Shown here one piece after another: positions 18,229-26,752 of a stretch of 64,000 bases of DNA. The stretch is from positions 1,674,001 to 1,738,000 of the forward strand of contig OY782882.1 in NCBI GenBank assembly GCA_963678485.1, given 5' to 3'. Origin of the DNA: CALGYY01 sp963678485. Lineage in GTDB: Bacteria; Bacteroidota; Bacteroidia; Bacteroidales; CAIWKO01. Position 1 is the first letter of the stretch. Each line of letters starts with the position of its first letter. Made by a program: the position numbers and the translations under genes. The notes below the pieces were generated by a model. The model searched no databases. It had not been told where the DNA came from and worked only from the letters and a program-made list of their open reading frames with translations.

Positions 18229-19755
18229 ATGTCGGATCTTCGGCCAAAAGACTATTTGTATTATTATCATACAGCGATATTCATATATATCGTAACCGCC
18301 ATCTTTAGTCTGGGCTATCACCAATCGGATGAACATTTCCGAATCATTGAATTTGCTTTATACAAACTTGGAGGGAATCAATCAGTTGATCTTGTTAATG
18401 ATTTTGCCTTACACCTGCAATCAGGACTCCAGCCATTTCTTGCCTATTTGTTTTTAAGCGGATTTAAAATAGTTGGCTTAAATGATCCCTTTATCCAAAT
18501 GGCAATAATCAGAATTATGATGGGATTGTTCTGCTTGGGAATATCTCTCATTACCTTAATGGCGTTGATGCCCTCTATCAAAGAAGAAAGTATGCGGCAT
18601 CCCTTTATTTTGCTCGCATCTTTGTTGTGGTTTCTCCCATATATTTCGGTTCGGTTTTCAGCAGAAACCCTTTCGGGAATACTATTCACACTAGCTTTTG
18701 CTCTGGTCTTGATGCGTAGAAATCCACTTTCGCGATCGCTCTTTTATCGAGTTCCCTGGATTGTAATAGGCTTTATTATGGGATTAGCCTTTGAGTGCAA
18801 CTACGCCACGATCATTATGATTTTGGGATTTCTGCTTTGGTTGATTTTTCTTGGAAAAAAAAGCTGGCCACAATTGTTGCTGATGCTTGCAGGCTTCATT
18901 TTAAGTCTGGGAGTTGGGTTGCTTGCCGATCGCTGGTTGTATGGAATATGGATACTACCTTTTCTGAATTCTTCTCAATTACTTGCAGCGATTGGATTTT
19001 CTGTCCCCGGATCACAGCCATGGTATTACCTTTTACAAGAGGTATTTTTAAATGGGGGATTTATCGTTGGGCTGATTATTCTTTTTAGTTTGTTCTACTT
19101 TTGGGTTAGGCATTTTAAAAATCCTGTCACATGGATATCCATGCCCTTGTTTGTTATATATCTTTTTGCTCCCGTAAAAGATGTTCGCTTTTTGTTTCCC
19201 TTTGCCTTTCTTATTCCATATATAATCATATATTCTTCGCAGGACTTTATTGTTCTTGCGGATAAGTATTTGAATCGCACAGTTAAGAACATTGGCTATT
19301 ATACAATTGTTGGAATATTTCTGCTGGTCAATAGTATTTTTGTAATACTGTTCGCCTTTAAACCTGCAGATCAGAACACCGCTACAATTGCGCATTTAGA
19401 GCAACAGTATAATCCACAAGACATAATTCTTGTCTATGCAGATCACAGTAATCCATATCTCCCCTTTGATTCAAGTGCAGTAAGAAACCACTTCTATCTT
19501 CCAGGCAATCTTGAAATGTATCACGTTTCACACCCGGAAGATGTCGAAGCCTTCTATTCCCGGAAGGACAAACTCATTCTTCTTTGCGTAAAAAAGCAAG
19601 AACTCTCTAAGGGTTTTTGGGTCGACAAAAACAAGTTTATTAAAGTATACGAGAGTTTCCCTGAAGAGTACTTTAAAATCACCCAAAACTATTGGGAAAA
19701 AGAAGGGGATGCCTTAATTCTTTACCAGTATAATAACTGTCGGCTTCTCTATTGA
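18229..19755 (+). CDS. GT22-like (Alg9/PIG-B-type) membrane mannosyltransferase
   Basis: A 508-residue polytopic membrane protein with about ten hydrophobic helices. Near the N-terminus the segment GYHQSDEHFRIIEFALYKLG resembles the first-loop acidic motif (HPDEHFQ type) of the GT22 family, whose eukaryotic members Alg9, Alg12 and PIG-B use dolichyl-phosphate-mannose. It would therefore transfer a sugar from a polyprenyl-phosphate donor on the outer face of the cytoplasmic membrane. A soluble tail (from about 400) follows the helices. It stands alone, between the M1-barrel gene (divergent) and the YihY gene (convergent). Family assignment rests on the motif and topology. Donor and acceptor are unknown. 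Confidence 0.72.
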   Translation: MSDLRPKDYLYYYHTAIFIYIVTAIFSLGYHQSDEHFRIIEFALYKLGGNQSVDLVNDFALHLQSGLQPFLAYLFLSGFKIVGLNDPFIQMAIIRIMMGLFCLGISLITLMALMPSIKEESMRHPFILLASLLWFLPYISVRFSAETLSGILFTLAFALVLMRRNPLSRSLFYRVPWIVIGFIMGLAFECNYATIIMILGFLLWLIFLGKKSWPQLLLMLAGFILSLGVGLLADRWLYGIWILPFLNSSQLLAAIGFSVPGSQPWYYLLQEVFLNGGFIVGLIILFSLFYFWVRHFKNPVTWISMPLFVIYLFAPVKDVRFLFPFAFLIPYIIIYSSQDFIVLADKYLNRTVKNIGYYTIVGIFLLVNSIFVILFAFKPADQNTATIAHLEQQYNPQDIILVYADHSNPYLPFDSSAVRNHFYLPGNLEMYHVSHPEDVEAFYSRKDKLILLCVKKQELSKGFWVDKNKFIKVYESFPEEYFKITQNYWEKEGDALILYQYNNCRLLY

Positions 19756-19780
19756 TAAAGCCATTGATCTCTTCGTTGAA

Positions 19781-20770
19781 TTATATCGATGTTTTATTAT
19801 TAAGTCCAATCTTACTTCCACGTCGTTTTAAAAACTTCCGTTCCTCGAGTTGCCTCTGAATTCTTGCACCGGCAATACTGGCATTAAGCTCAAAGCCAAT
19901 AATTAGTACCAGTGAATTAAAATAGATCCACATCATAATAATTATAAGTGTTCCTATGGATCCATACAAAGCATTGTAATTCGAAAAACGATCTACGTAA
20001 AAATTGAAGCCAAGAGTGGTGGCAATAAATAGAAGGGTAGCCAGTGTCGATCCCGCGCTAATAAAGCGAAAACGAGTTTTGGGAGCTGGTGCAAGATAAT
20101 AGATAAATGAAACAGTAAAAAAGATCATCAATACAATCACTATCCATTTACTGATTTTAATTAAATAATAAGTGATCGCGCTATTGATGATATGATGCTC
20201 AAATAATATGTTTAGTAGACCGGTGCCGCCAATAATAGCCGTAACAGAAACAAGTAGAATAATCACAAGGATTAATACCAGACAAATAGAAACTACGTAT
20301 TGTTTAAAAAGAGTTCGTGTTTCGATACTATGCATTGTATTGTTGAATGCAGTAATCATCCCAAGAATTCCGTTGGCCGAAAAGTATAACGCTAATAAAA
20401 AGCCAAAGGAAAGTAGTCCTCCGTTCTGACGGAGAATAATATCCTGTATTGTGCTTTCGACCAGTAAATAGAAGTTCAACGGCAACATCCCTTTAATTGT
20501 GGATAATAGCGCTGTTTGAAAATTCTCAACAGGCACATAGGGTATTACTGTAAAAATGAAGATTATCGCAGGAAAGAGCGCAATAAAAAACTTGAATGCT
20601 ACTGAGGAGGCACGGGTAGTGATGGCTCCATTTAGCAAGCCCTTTACAAAAAACAGCAAAACATCATAAAGAGGCATTCCGTCGAACCCGGGCAAAATGA
20701 TACGCCGTGTGGCTTTTACCAAAAGCCTGGCCTGTTTGGTGTTCCGGATTTTAACGTACAGTTTGTTCAT
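19781..20770 (-). CDS. YihY/virulence factor BrkB family membrane protein
   Basis: A 329-residue membrane protein with six predicted helices. Family marks are ASSVAFKFFIALFPAIIF in the first helix region, the polar DIILRQNGGLLSFGF loop and the closing YGSIGTLIIIMMWIYFNSLVLIIGFELNA. The family was once mis-annotated as ribonuclease BN. Its true function is unknown, although transport or envelope roles have been suggested. It is third in a minus-strand run with DUF4783 and nadC, starting 20 bases after the nadC stop, so it is probably co-transcribed with them. Confidence 0.88.
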   Translation of the reverse strand: MNKLYVKIRNTKQARLLVKATRRIILPGFDGMPLYDVLLFFVKGLLNGAITTRASSVAFKFFIALFPAIIFIFTVIPYVPVENFQTALLSTIKGMLPLNFYLLVESTIQDIILRQNGGLLSFGFLLALYFSANGILGMITAFNNTMHSIETRTLFKQYVVSICLVLILVIILLVSVTAIIGGTGLLNILFEHHIINSAITYYLIKISKWIVIVLMIFFTVSFIYYLAPAPKTRFRFISAGSTLATLLFIATTLGFNFYVDRFSNYNALYGSIGTLIIIMMWIYFNSLVLIIGFELNASIAGARIQRQLEERKFLKRRGSKIGLNNKTSI

Positions 20771-20776
20771 TGGATT

Positions 20777-20789
20777 GCAGCGTAGCTGC
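20777..20789 (-). promoter_or_regulatory. Short hairpin in the nadC-yihY junction
   Basis: GCAGC (20777-20781) and GCTGC (20785-20789) form a 5-bp GC stem with a 3-base loop inside the 20-base gap between the nadC stop and the YihY-family start. In mRNA it would sit 7 bases before the start codon and could dampen initiation. Confidence 0.35.
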
Positions 20790-20790
20790 G

Positions 20791-21627
20791 CTATTTAATC
20801 GCTTTAAGGCTCATATCAAGACTGTGGATTTGATGAGTAAGTGCTCCAACAGAAATAAAATCAACGCCAGTTTCAGCAAAGCTTCTGATTGTTTCTAAGG
20901 TAATACCGCCGGAAGCCTCAGTTTCGTATGCATTGTCGATGCGCAAGACTGCAGTTTTTAATTGTTCTGGCGTGAAATTATCAAGCATAATGCGATGAAT
21001 ACCCCCTTTGTTCAGCACTTGCTCCAATTCGTCCATATTTCGGACTTCAATCTCAATACGCAGATCCTTCCCCGTAATACTGAGATAATTCTGGACTGCA
21101 TCAATAGCCTGATTGATTCCGCCTGCAAAATCGACATGATTATCTTTAATCATAATCATATCATAAAGACCCATACGGTGATTTTGGGCGCCTCCGGCTT
21201 TCACTGCATATTTTTCAAAGAGTCGCATATTTGGAGTGGTCTTTCGTGTATCAAGAATCACCGTTTTTAATCCATCAAGAGCATCAACATATTTTCTTGT
21301 CTGCGTTGCAATACCACTCATGCGCTGCATAAAGTTCAAGACAGTGCGTTCAGCCGTTAATAATGATATTGATCGTCCCCAAACGATAAAAGCAACATCG
21401 CCGACGCGAATGCGGCTTCCATCCTGCAGATAGTTTTGCATTTGTATTTCGGGATCTACTTGCTGAAACACATTCCGTGCAACGTCAATACCTGCCAAAA
21501 TTCCATCTTCCTTGATTAGCAGTTTTGCTTTTCCCTCAGCATCTTTAGGAATAGTGCTAAGCGAGCTATGATCACCGTCACCAATGTCTTCGTTGAGTGC
21601 CAGTGCAATTAAATCGTTTTCTGTCAT
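20791..21627 (-). CDS. nadC: Nicotinate-nucleotide pyrophosphorylase (carboxylating), quinolinate phosphoribosyltransferase
   Basis: A 278-residue cytoplasmic enzyme of NAD synthesis. It converts quinolinate and phosphoribosyl pyrophosphate to nicotinate mononucleotide, CO2 and pyrophosphate. Recognisable segments are NEDIGDGDHSS near the N-terminus, AERTVLNFMQRMSGIAT, LDTRKTTPNMR, KAGGAQNHRMGLYDMIMIKDNH and EIEVRNMDE, then ASGGITLET and VDFISVGALTH. All are classic NadC blocks carrying the substrate-binding Arg, His and Lys residues. Length is normal. It lies 28 bases after the DUF4783 gene. The other de novo genes nadA and nadB are not in the window. Confidence 0.97.
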   Translation of the reverse strand: MTENDLIALALNEDIGDGDHSSLSTIPKDAEGKAKLLIKEDGILAGIDVARNVFQQVDPEIQMQNYLQDGSRIRVGDVAFIVWGRSISLLTAERTVLNFMQRMSGIATQTRKYVDALDGLKTVILDTRKTTPNMRLFEKYAVKAGGAQNHRMGLYDMIMIKDNHVDFAGGINQAIDAVQNYLSITGKDLRIEIEVRNMDELEQVLNKGGIHRIMLDNFTPEQLKTAVLRIDNAYETEASGGITLETIRSFAETGVDFISVGALTHQIHSLDMSLKAIK

Positions 21628-21655
21628 ATAATAGAATTCAGCAAAGGGGTGCAGA

Positions 21656-22069
21656 TTATTCTGCTTCGAACTGCAATTGTGTAATGAGAGCGGTGCCTCC
21701 CGTAGTTTTAATGAGGAAGTACACGCGAAAATTGCCTGATGTGGAAGTCATACTTCCAATGCAAAATTGAGAACCTTCTCCAGATGATCCCTGATGTTGT
21801 ATTACAAAAGCACTTGGGTGATTAGCATTAAAAAAGCCTTTCACGATTAATTCGGCCTGCGCTTTAGAATAGGTGCCTTCACTTTCGGGTACCGTTAAAT
21901 CGATTGATGGCGCAAAATAAGCGGCTAATGCCTGTGCATTACCTGATCGTATTGCACTGGCCACGGCGGGAGTAATATCCCCCATAGCCAGCGTATCTCC
22001 GGGATCCGCAGAACGAACAATAAGGCATTGGCTGCAACATAAGAGAACCGTCAATAATAGAGCACGCAT
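21656..22069 (-). CDS. DUF4783 (NTF2-like) secreted protein
   Basis: A 137-residue small exported protein. The frame is open from 22117, but the first 16 residues are charged and precede a clean signal peptide (MRALLLTVLLCCSQCLIV). I therefore place the start at 22069. The mature part (AVASAIRSGNAQALAAYFAPSIDL ... FVIQHQG ... FRVYFLIKTTGG) looks like a small NTF2-like fold and matches the Bacteroidota DUF4783 family, known to lie beside nadC. It has a putative promoter at 22177-22202. The function is unknown and its link with NAD synthesis is only positional. Confidence 0.82.
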   Translation of the reverse strand: MRALLLTVLLCCSQCLIVRSADPGDTLAMGDITPAVASAIRSGNAQALAAYFAPSIDLTVPESEGTYSKAQAELIVKGFFNANHPSAFVIQHQGSSGEGSQFCIGSMTSTSGNFRVYFLIKTTGGTALITQLQFEAE

Positions 22070-22176
22070 GTTAGTCGTTTTTTTTGAAGCCGGCGGCCTG
22101 CTCAAAAACCAAGCCAAGCGGCAAATGCAGAAAGATATGCCTGATCAAAAAATTTCATGGTCTTCCCAGGCAAGTG

Positions 22177-22205
22177 CAAATGTAAAAGATTATGTCTGAA
22201 TGAAA
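22177..22205 (-). promoter_or_regulatory. Putative promoter of the DUF4783-nadC-yihY operon
   Basis: On the minus strand TACATTTG (22177-22184) matches TAnnTTTG. TTTC (22202-22205) is a -33 candidate with a 17-base spacer. It lies about 108 bases before the chosen start at 22069, implying a leader of roughly 100 bases. Confidence 0.4.
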
Positions 22206-22250
22206 AAATTATTGGTGAATTTCCTGTCAAAAAAAATATGGCGGAATCAA

Positions 22251-24713
22251 TTACTTCCCAAGCTTATTCTTGATTACCTGCCAAATCTTCTGCTTTAATC
22301 CATCCACGGTATATTGCTGAGGATAGACAGGATTTAAAAAACTCACCTTGACACGTGTAAAAGGACGTGGAAACATTGCCCCTCTTGGCAATGCTCTAAA
22401 AGCACCATCGATTACAACAGGCACTACCGGGACTTCAAGCTCCTTGCTAAGAATTGCAAATGTGCGTTTGAATTCACCCAGAGCCCCATCATGAGTTCTT
22501 GTCCCCTCAGGAAACACAATAATCTTCTTACCCCGCTTAAGAACATCAGCCATCTTTTGAATCGATTCTTTAAGCCCCTCGTTAGTATCAACAACAATCA
22601 CATTATTGCGCTTGGCCATAAAACTAAGAGCCTGCGTATTTACATGTTTCTTCTTGGCGAAGAAATAAGTCTTCATCATGGTCTTGCGCTTCAAGAAGGA
22701 AGTAACAAACAATCCATCAAAAAAGCTTTGATGATTAGGTGCGATGATGCACGGTCCATCAGGAAGATTCTTCATTCCATTTGCAGAGAAACGAAAATAC
22801 ACTGAGAAAAAGCTAAGTGCAGTGTTTTTTATCAGCATAATCGTCGGCCAACTTTTGGGCAACTTCAGATGCACTTTTTCTTTTATAATTTCCGACCAAC
22901 TGACTTCCTGATTCTTCTGCCATTTTTTATGCCCGGCAACAAAGGTGGTTAGATCGGCTAGGGTTTGGTATTTCTGAAAATCAGACTCCGCGATGATCAC
23001 ACCAAAATTCTTTTCGATAAAATCGATTAAGCTAATGCGGCCCAGTGAATCGATGGCAAGGTCGTACTCCAAATGATCTTCGGGAGTAACTTCTTTACCA
23101 ATCAATTGCTCCAAATAATCTCCAATAATCTTGAATTCCTCGCTATAAGAAGCTGCTTTCTGCTTTTTCTGAGGTTGAGATTTCCCCATATAATCCTCAA
23201 GCATAAAACGCTGTATCTTGCCAAGCTTCGTGCGGGGAATTTCTGTATCGATAAGGGTAAACTGACTAACACGTTTATATGTACTCACTTCCCTGTTATA
23301 CTCTGGGAGCAAATGATCTCTGAAATATAGCCTTGCATCCGGGAAACCGGCATTTTGAAGGGCGACATGATCGCAAACTATCAATGCATGTAGCATCTCC
23401 TTATGTAACAATACGGCAATTTCTTTTATGAATTTATTGCCTGCCGCCAACTTAGTTTCTAATTCAACCGGGCTAATGTTCTTACCATTCGGCAAAACAA
23501 TTATCTCTTTTTTCCTACCCGTAATACACAGAAAACCTCGCGAATCGAGATTTCCGAGGTCTCCGGTATATAACCATCCATCTTTAAAAACCTCAGCTGT
23601 TTCCTCCGGACGATTGTAATAACCCAACATAATACTTGGGCCCGAAGCAACAATTTCTCCATCGCGAACCTCAACTTTAAGTCCGGGAAGTGCCTGACCT
23701 GTATATCCAATTCTGATATTTCCGGGACGTGTGAAAGTTATCATAGGAGCAGCTTCAGTCATACCGTATCCTTCCAGCACATCAAATCCAAGGGTGTAGA
23801 AAAACGTTCCAACCTCCGGATTTAATGCTGCACCACCGGCAACCATAACTTCCAGATGCCCTCCAAGGCCTTCATGAACCTTTTTGAAAATCTTTTTTGC
23901 TAGTCCACGAGCATGAAAAACCCGCACTACGTTGTAAAGGAAACGCGCGATTAGCTTTTCTTTAATCTTAGCACTGATACTTTTATACAGCAATTCATAA
24001 AGTCGCGGAACACCAATCATAATATTAATCTGGTTGTTCTTCATGGTCTCGAGCAAGTCGGCAGATTGCATTGATGGTGCAATTACCATTGTACCTCCTG
24101 CTCTTAACGGTGCAATCATTGATCCCGCAAGCGGGAAAATATGATGCAATGGTAATAATACCAGTACTTGTCGCTCAGCTGTGTAAATGGGAATATCATC
24201 CGAAACCCCTTTTACATTTGCAATGAGGTTGCCGAAAGACAGCATTACTCCTTTAGGGAAACCAGTAGTCCCAGAAGTATAGATAATCACTGCCATTTGA
24301 TCGTCAGCGTAGGAAAACTCAGGAACAACAGTGGAATCTATTTCAGGAAACACCAAGTCCTCGAAAAAAAGGCAATCGGGTTTGAACTCAGCGAGTGCAA
24401 GAGAATCATTTAATAAGTTACGTTGCTCATTTCCTGTAAAGAGAAGTGCAGGTTTGCAATCGTTTAAGATATAGGCTATATCATCTTTAGAGGCACCAGC
24501 ATCGATAGTAACAACACAGCAGTTGTTGAGCCAGGCAGCGTAAAAAGAATAAACCCACTCAACTCGATTGGAAGCTAAGATGGCAATCTTTTCGCCTTTT
24601 CTGTTGGAAAATAATTCTGCATAGCGCTGTATTTGCCTAAACAATTCCGCATAAGACACTTTCTCTTCCCTGGTGATCAATGCTGCCTTATCCGGAAAAC
24701 CGGTATGTATCAT
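22251..24713 (-). CDS. Acyl-CoA/ACP synthetase - acyl carrier protein - PlsC acyltransferase fusion
   Basis: An 820-residue three-domain enzyme. Residues about 1-500 are an AMP-binding fatty-acid ligase, with the P-loop YTSGTTGFPKGV near 145, GYGMTEAAP and the TGD of LYTGDLG. Residues about 525-600 are an acyl carrier domain with phosphopantetheine Ser556 in the DSLGRIS motif. Residues about 630-820 are a PlsC acyltransferase, with NHQSFFDG near 659 (NHxxxxD) and FPEGTRTHDG near 734. The order suggests that a free fatty acid is activated, loaded on the in-cis carrier and passed to lysophosphatidate or a lysophospholipid. This is a salvage role like E. coli Aas, but with reversed domain order. 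The carrier-transfer step is inference. Confidence 0.88.
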   Translation of the reverse strand: MIHTGFPDKAALITREEKVSYAELFRQIQRYAELFSNRKGEKIAILASNRVEWVYSFYAAWLNNCCVVTIDAGASKDDIAYILNDCKPALLFTGNEQRNLLNDSLALAEFKPDCLFFEDLVFPEIDSTVVPEFSYADDQMAVIIYTSGTTGFPKGVMLSFGNLIANVKGVSDDIPIYTAERQVLVLLPLHHIFPLAGSMIAPLRAGGTMVIAPSMQSADLLETMKNNQINIMIGVPRLYELLYKSISAKIKEKLIARFLYNVVRVFHARGLAKKIFKKVHEGLGGHLEVMVAGGAALNPEVGTFFYTLGFDVLEGYGMTEAAPMITFTRPGNIRIGYTGQALPGLKVEVRDGEIVASGPSIMLGYYNRPEETAEVFKDGWLYTGDLGNLDSRGFLCITGRKKEIIVLPNGKNISPVELETKLAAGNKFIKEIAVLLHKEMLHALIVCDHVALQNAGFPDARLYFRDHLLPEYNREVSTYKRVSQFTLIDTEIPRTKLGKIQRFMLEDYMGKSQPQKKQKAASYSEEFKIIGDYLEQLIGKEVTPEDHLEYDLAIDSLGRISLIDFIEKNFGVIIAESDFQKYQTLADLTTFVAGHKKWQKNQEVSWSEIIKEKVHLKLPKSWPTIMLIKNTALSFFSVYFRFSANGMKNLPDGPCIIAPNHQSFFDGLFVTSFLKRKTMMKTYFFAKKKHVNTQALSFMAKRNNVIVVDTNEGLKESIQKMADVLKRGKKIIVFPEGTRTHDGALGEFKRTFAILSKELEVPVVPVVIDGAFRALPRGAMFPRPFTRVKVSFLNPVYPQQYTVDGLKQKIWQVIKNKLGK

Positions 24714-24819
24714 ATTGAATTTTTACTTCATGGAAGCCGTAATAACTTGACTCTATTGTATTCCTGATAATTTTGGATTATCAAAGTCCCTTAATCAAAC
24801 CCCACATGAAAACAGGCAA

Positions 24820-24827
24820 CAAAGGTA
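24820..24827 (-). promoter_or_regulatory. Possible -7 element for the acyl-synthetase fusion gene
   Basis: TACCTTTG on the minus strand fits TAnnTTTG, about 107 bases before the start at 24713. The -33 position shows only a two-of-four match, so the promoter is tentative. Confidence 0.3.
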
Positions 24828-24891
24828 CGAATAATAATCGAGCTGACATTCCTGAGATTTTTCCGTACTTTGTAGCAGAATATGTATCGGT

Positions 24892-25365
24892 ATGAAAATC
24901 ACATTAATTCTTAACGGCAAGACAGAGCAGCCCTTTCTTCAAGCGGCGCTGGAATATTATGTTCAGCGGCTCAAACACTATATCCCATTTCAATGCATTG
25001 AAATACCGTCACCCCGTGCACTAAAATCACTTACCGAAGCTCAGGTTTGCGAAAAAGAATTCGAGTTAATGCAAAAGCATCTCGCCCCCAGCGATACCCT
25101 TGTATTGCTTGATGAGCGCGGAAAAGAGTACCGTTCAATTGAATTCGCAAAATACCTGCAGACTAAAATGAACCAAAGCACAAAGAATCTTGTATTCATT
25201 TGTGGCGGTCCTTATGGTTTTAGTGAAGAATTACTAAAGAAGGTTACTGAAAAGATTTCATTGTCGCGCATGACCTTTTCACATCAGATGGTTAGAGTTT
25301 TCTTAGCAGAGCAGATATACAGGGCATTCACCATCCTGCGCAATGAACCTTATCACCACGAATAA
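24892..25365 (+). CDS. rlmH: 23S rRNA (pseudouridine1915-N3)-methyltransferase RlmH
   Basis: A 157-residue SPOUT-class methyltransferase that methylates pseudouridine 1915 in helix 69 of 23S rRNA, using S-adenosylmethionine. The trefoil-knot motifs are LVLLDERGKEY, VFICGGPYGFSEEL and the closing LSRMTFSHQMVRVFLAEQIYRAF with the terminal NEPYHHE. The last His/Tyr residues are needed for activity. Length is exactly that expected. The gene is divergent from the fatty-acid ligase fusion and stands alone. Confidence 0.97.
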   Translation: MKITLILNGKTEQPFLQAALEYYVQRLKHYIPFQCIEIPSPRALKSLTEAQVCEKEFELMQKHLAPSDTLVLLDERGKEYRSIEFAKYLQTKMNQSTKNLVFICGGPYGFSEELLKKVTEKISLSRMTFSHQMVRVFLAEQIYRAFTILRNEPYHHE

Positions 25366-25457
25366 AAATTATCAGGCAACCATTTTTAATCTTTATCGTC
25401 ATTACATATGCAAATAAATACATAAGTGCATTGTAAAAATTTCTAATGTAAAACCCG

Positions 25458-26729
25458 ATGAGGCAATATCTTTTTGTAATCGCCATTTTTATAGGACAGT
25501 GCTGCACATTGCAGGCTCAGGAAATAAGAAATGTACTTTTCCTCGGCAACAGTTACACTCAAGTGAATGATCTGCCAAAAATGTTGCATGATGTAGCAAA
25601 GGCCATGGGTGATTCGGTGGCTTATGACAGCAATACACCTGGAGGCTATACTTTTCAGGGACACAGTACAGATGTGACTTCAATTGCAAAAATTCAATCA
25701 CGACACTGGGACTATGTAGTACTTCAAGAACAAAGTCAACTACCCTCCTTTCCTCCATCGCAGGTATTGACGGATGTTTTTCCTTACGCTCACAAGCTCG
25801 ACAGTATTATTAACAGCAATTACTCCTGTACAGAAACGGTGTTTTATATGACCTGGGGAAGGAAAAACGGTGATGCAAGTAATTGCGCTTCCTGGCCTGC
25901 CGTCTGCACATACGAAGGTATGCAGGAGCAACTTCGTAAGAATTACCTGCAAATGGGTATTGACAACTCCGCAACTGTAGCTCCCGTTGGTATGGCTTGG
26001 TATAAAACCCGTTTGCAATCGCCAAGCTTTGATCTATGGAGCGGAGATGAAAGTCATCCAAGTATTTATGGTACATATTTGACAGCCTGTGTTTTTTATG
26101 CAACCTTGTTCCATAAAAGCCCACAAGGATGCACATTTATCTCAACTCTAAACGCACCAGATGCCGGATTTCTTCAGCAAATGGCCACACAAACGGTGTT
26201 TGACAGTTTAGATAAATGGGCCTCTGCAGGTGATAAAGCTTATGCACGTTTTTCGACTCTAGTGAATGGCTTAAATGTGCAGTTCATTGATAGTTCTCTA
26301 AATGCCAATTCCAGATATTGGGATTTTGATGATGGAAATTCCTCCACTCTCACTCAACCATCACATACCTTTGCCAGTCAAGGCGTCTATAACATTAAAC
26401 TTGTCGCAGGCAACGGTTGTTTTGATGACACATCAAATGTAATTCTGAACCTGAATGTTTCTAATATTCAATCTCAGGATCGATTATTAAAGGGCTTTTC
26501 AATCAGCCCAAATCCGGTATCACAATATCTTGTGCTATCCAATTTACAAGAAAAGGAAATTGAATATTTGGAAATCATGGATGCTGTAGGAATGTTGCTC
26601 TATAAGAATAATTCTCCCAGTGCATCATCAGTAAAAATAGACCTTTCAAGCTTAAGTGCGGGGTACTACCTATTGCATGTGCATACTACAGAAGGGGCTC
26701 TTTTTCTTCCTTTTATTAAGGCAGAGTGA
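25458..26729 (+). CDS. Secreted SGNH-type hydrolase with PKD domain and T9SS sorting domain
   Basis: A 423-residue secreted protein. The signal peptide ends near LQAQ (residue 21). An SGNH/GDSL-like hydrolase domain (about 23-260) has the nucleophile in FLGNSYTQ (Ser32), an RHWDYVVLQEQS block and the catalytic pair Asp197-His200 in GDESHPS. A PKD domain follows (about 270-340), with YWDFDDGNSS and HTFASQGVYNIKL. The last 80 residues are a T9SS type A sorting domain (ISPNPVSQYLVL, GYYLLHVHTTEG). It probably deacylates a surface or environmental glycan, but the substrate is not visible. It resembles DUF4886-type proteins. Confidence 0.84.
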   Translation: MRQYLFVIAIFIGQCCTLQAQEIRNVLFLGNSYTQVNDLPKMLHDVAKAMGDSVAYDSNTPGGYTFQGHSTDVTSIAKIQSRHWDYVVLQEQSQLPSFPPSQVLTDVFPYAHKLDSIINSNYSCTETVFYMTWGRKNGDASNCASWPAVCTYEGMQEQLRKNYLQMGIDNSATVAPVGMAWYKTRLQSPSFDLWSGDESHPSIYGTYLTACVFYATLFHKSPQGCTFISTLNAPDAGFLQQMATQTVFDSLDKWASAGDKAYARFSTLVNGLNVQFIDSSLNANSRYWDFDDGNSSTLTQPSHTFASQGVYNIKLVAGNGCFDDTSNVILNLNVSNIQSQDRLLKGFSISPNPVSQYLVLSNLQEKEIEYLEIMDAVGMLLYKNNSPSASSVKIDLSSLSAGYYLLHVHTTEGALFLPFIKAE

Positions 26730-26752
26730 TGGGGATAGAAAAATAAAATAAA

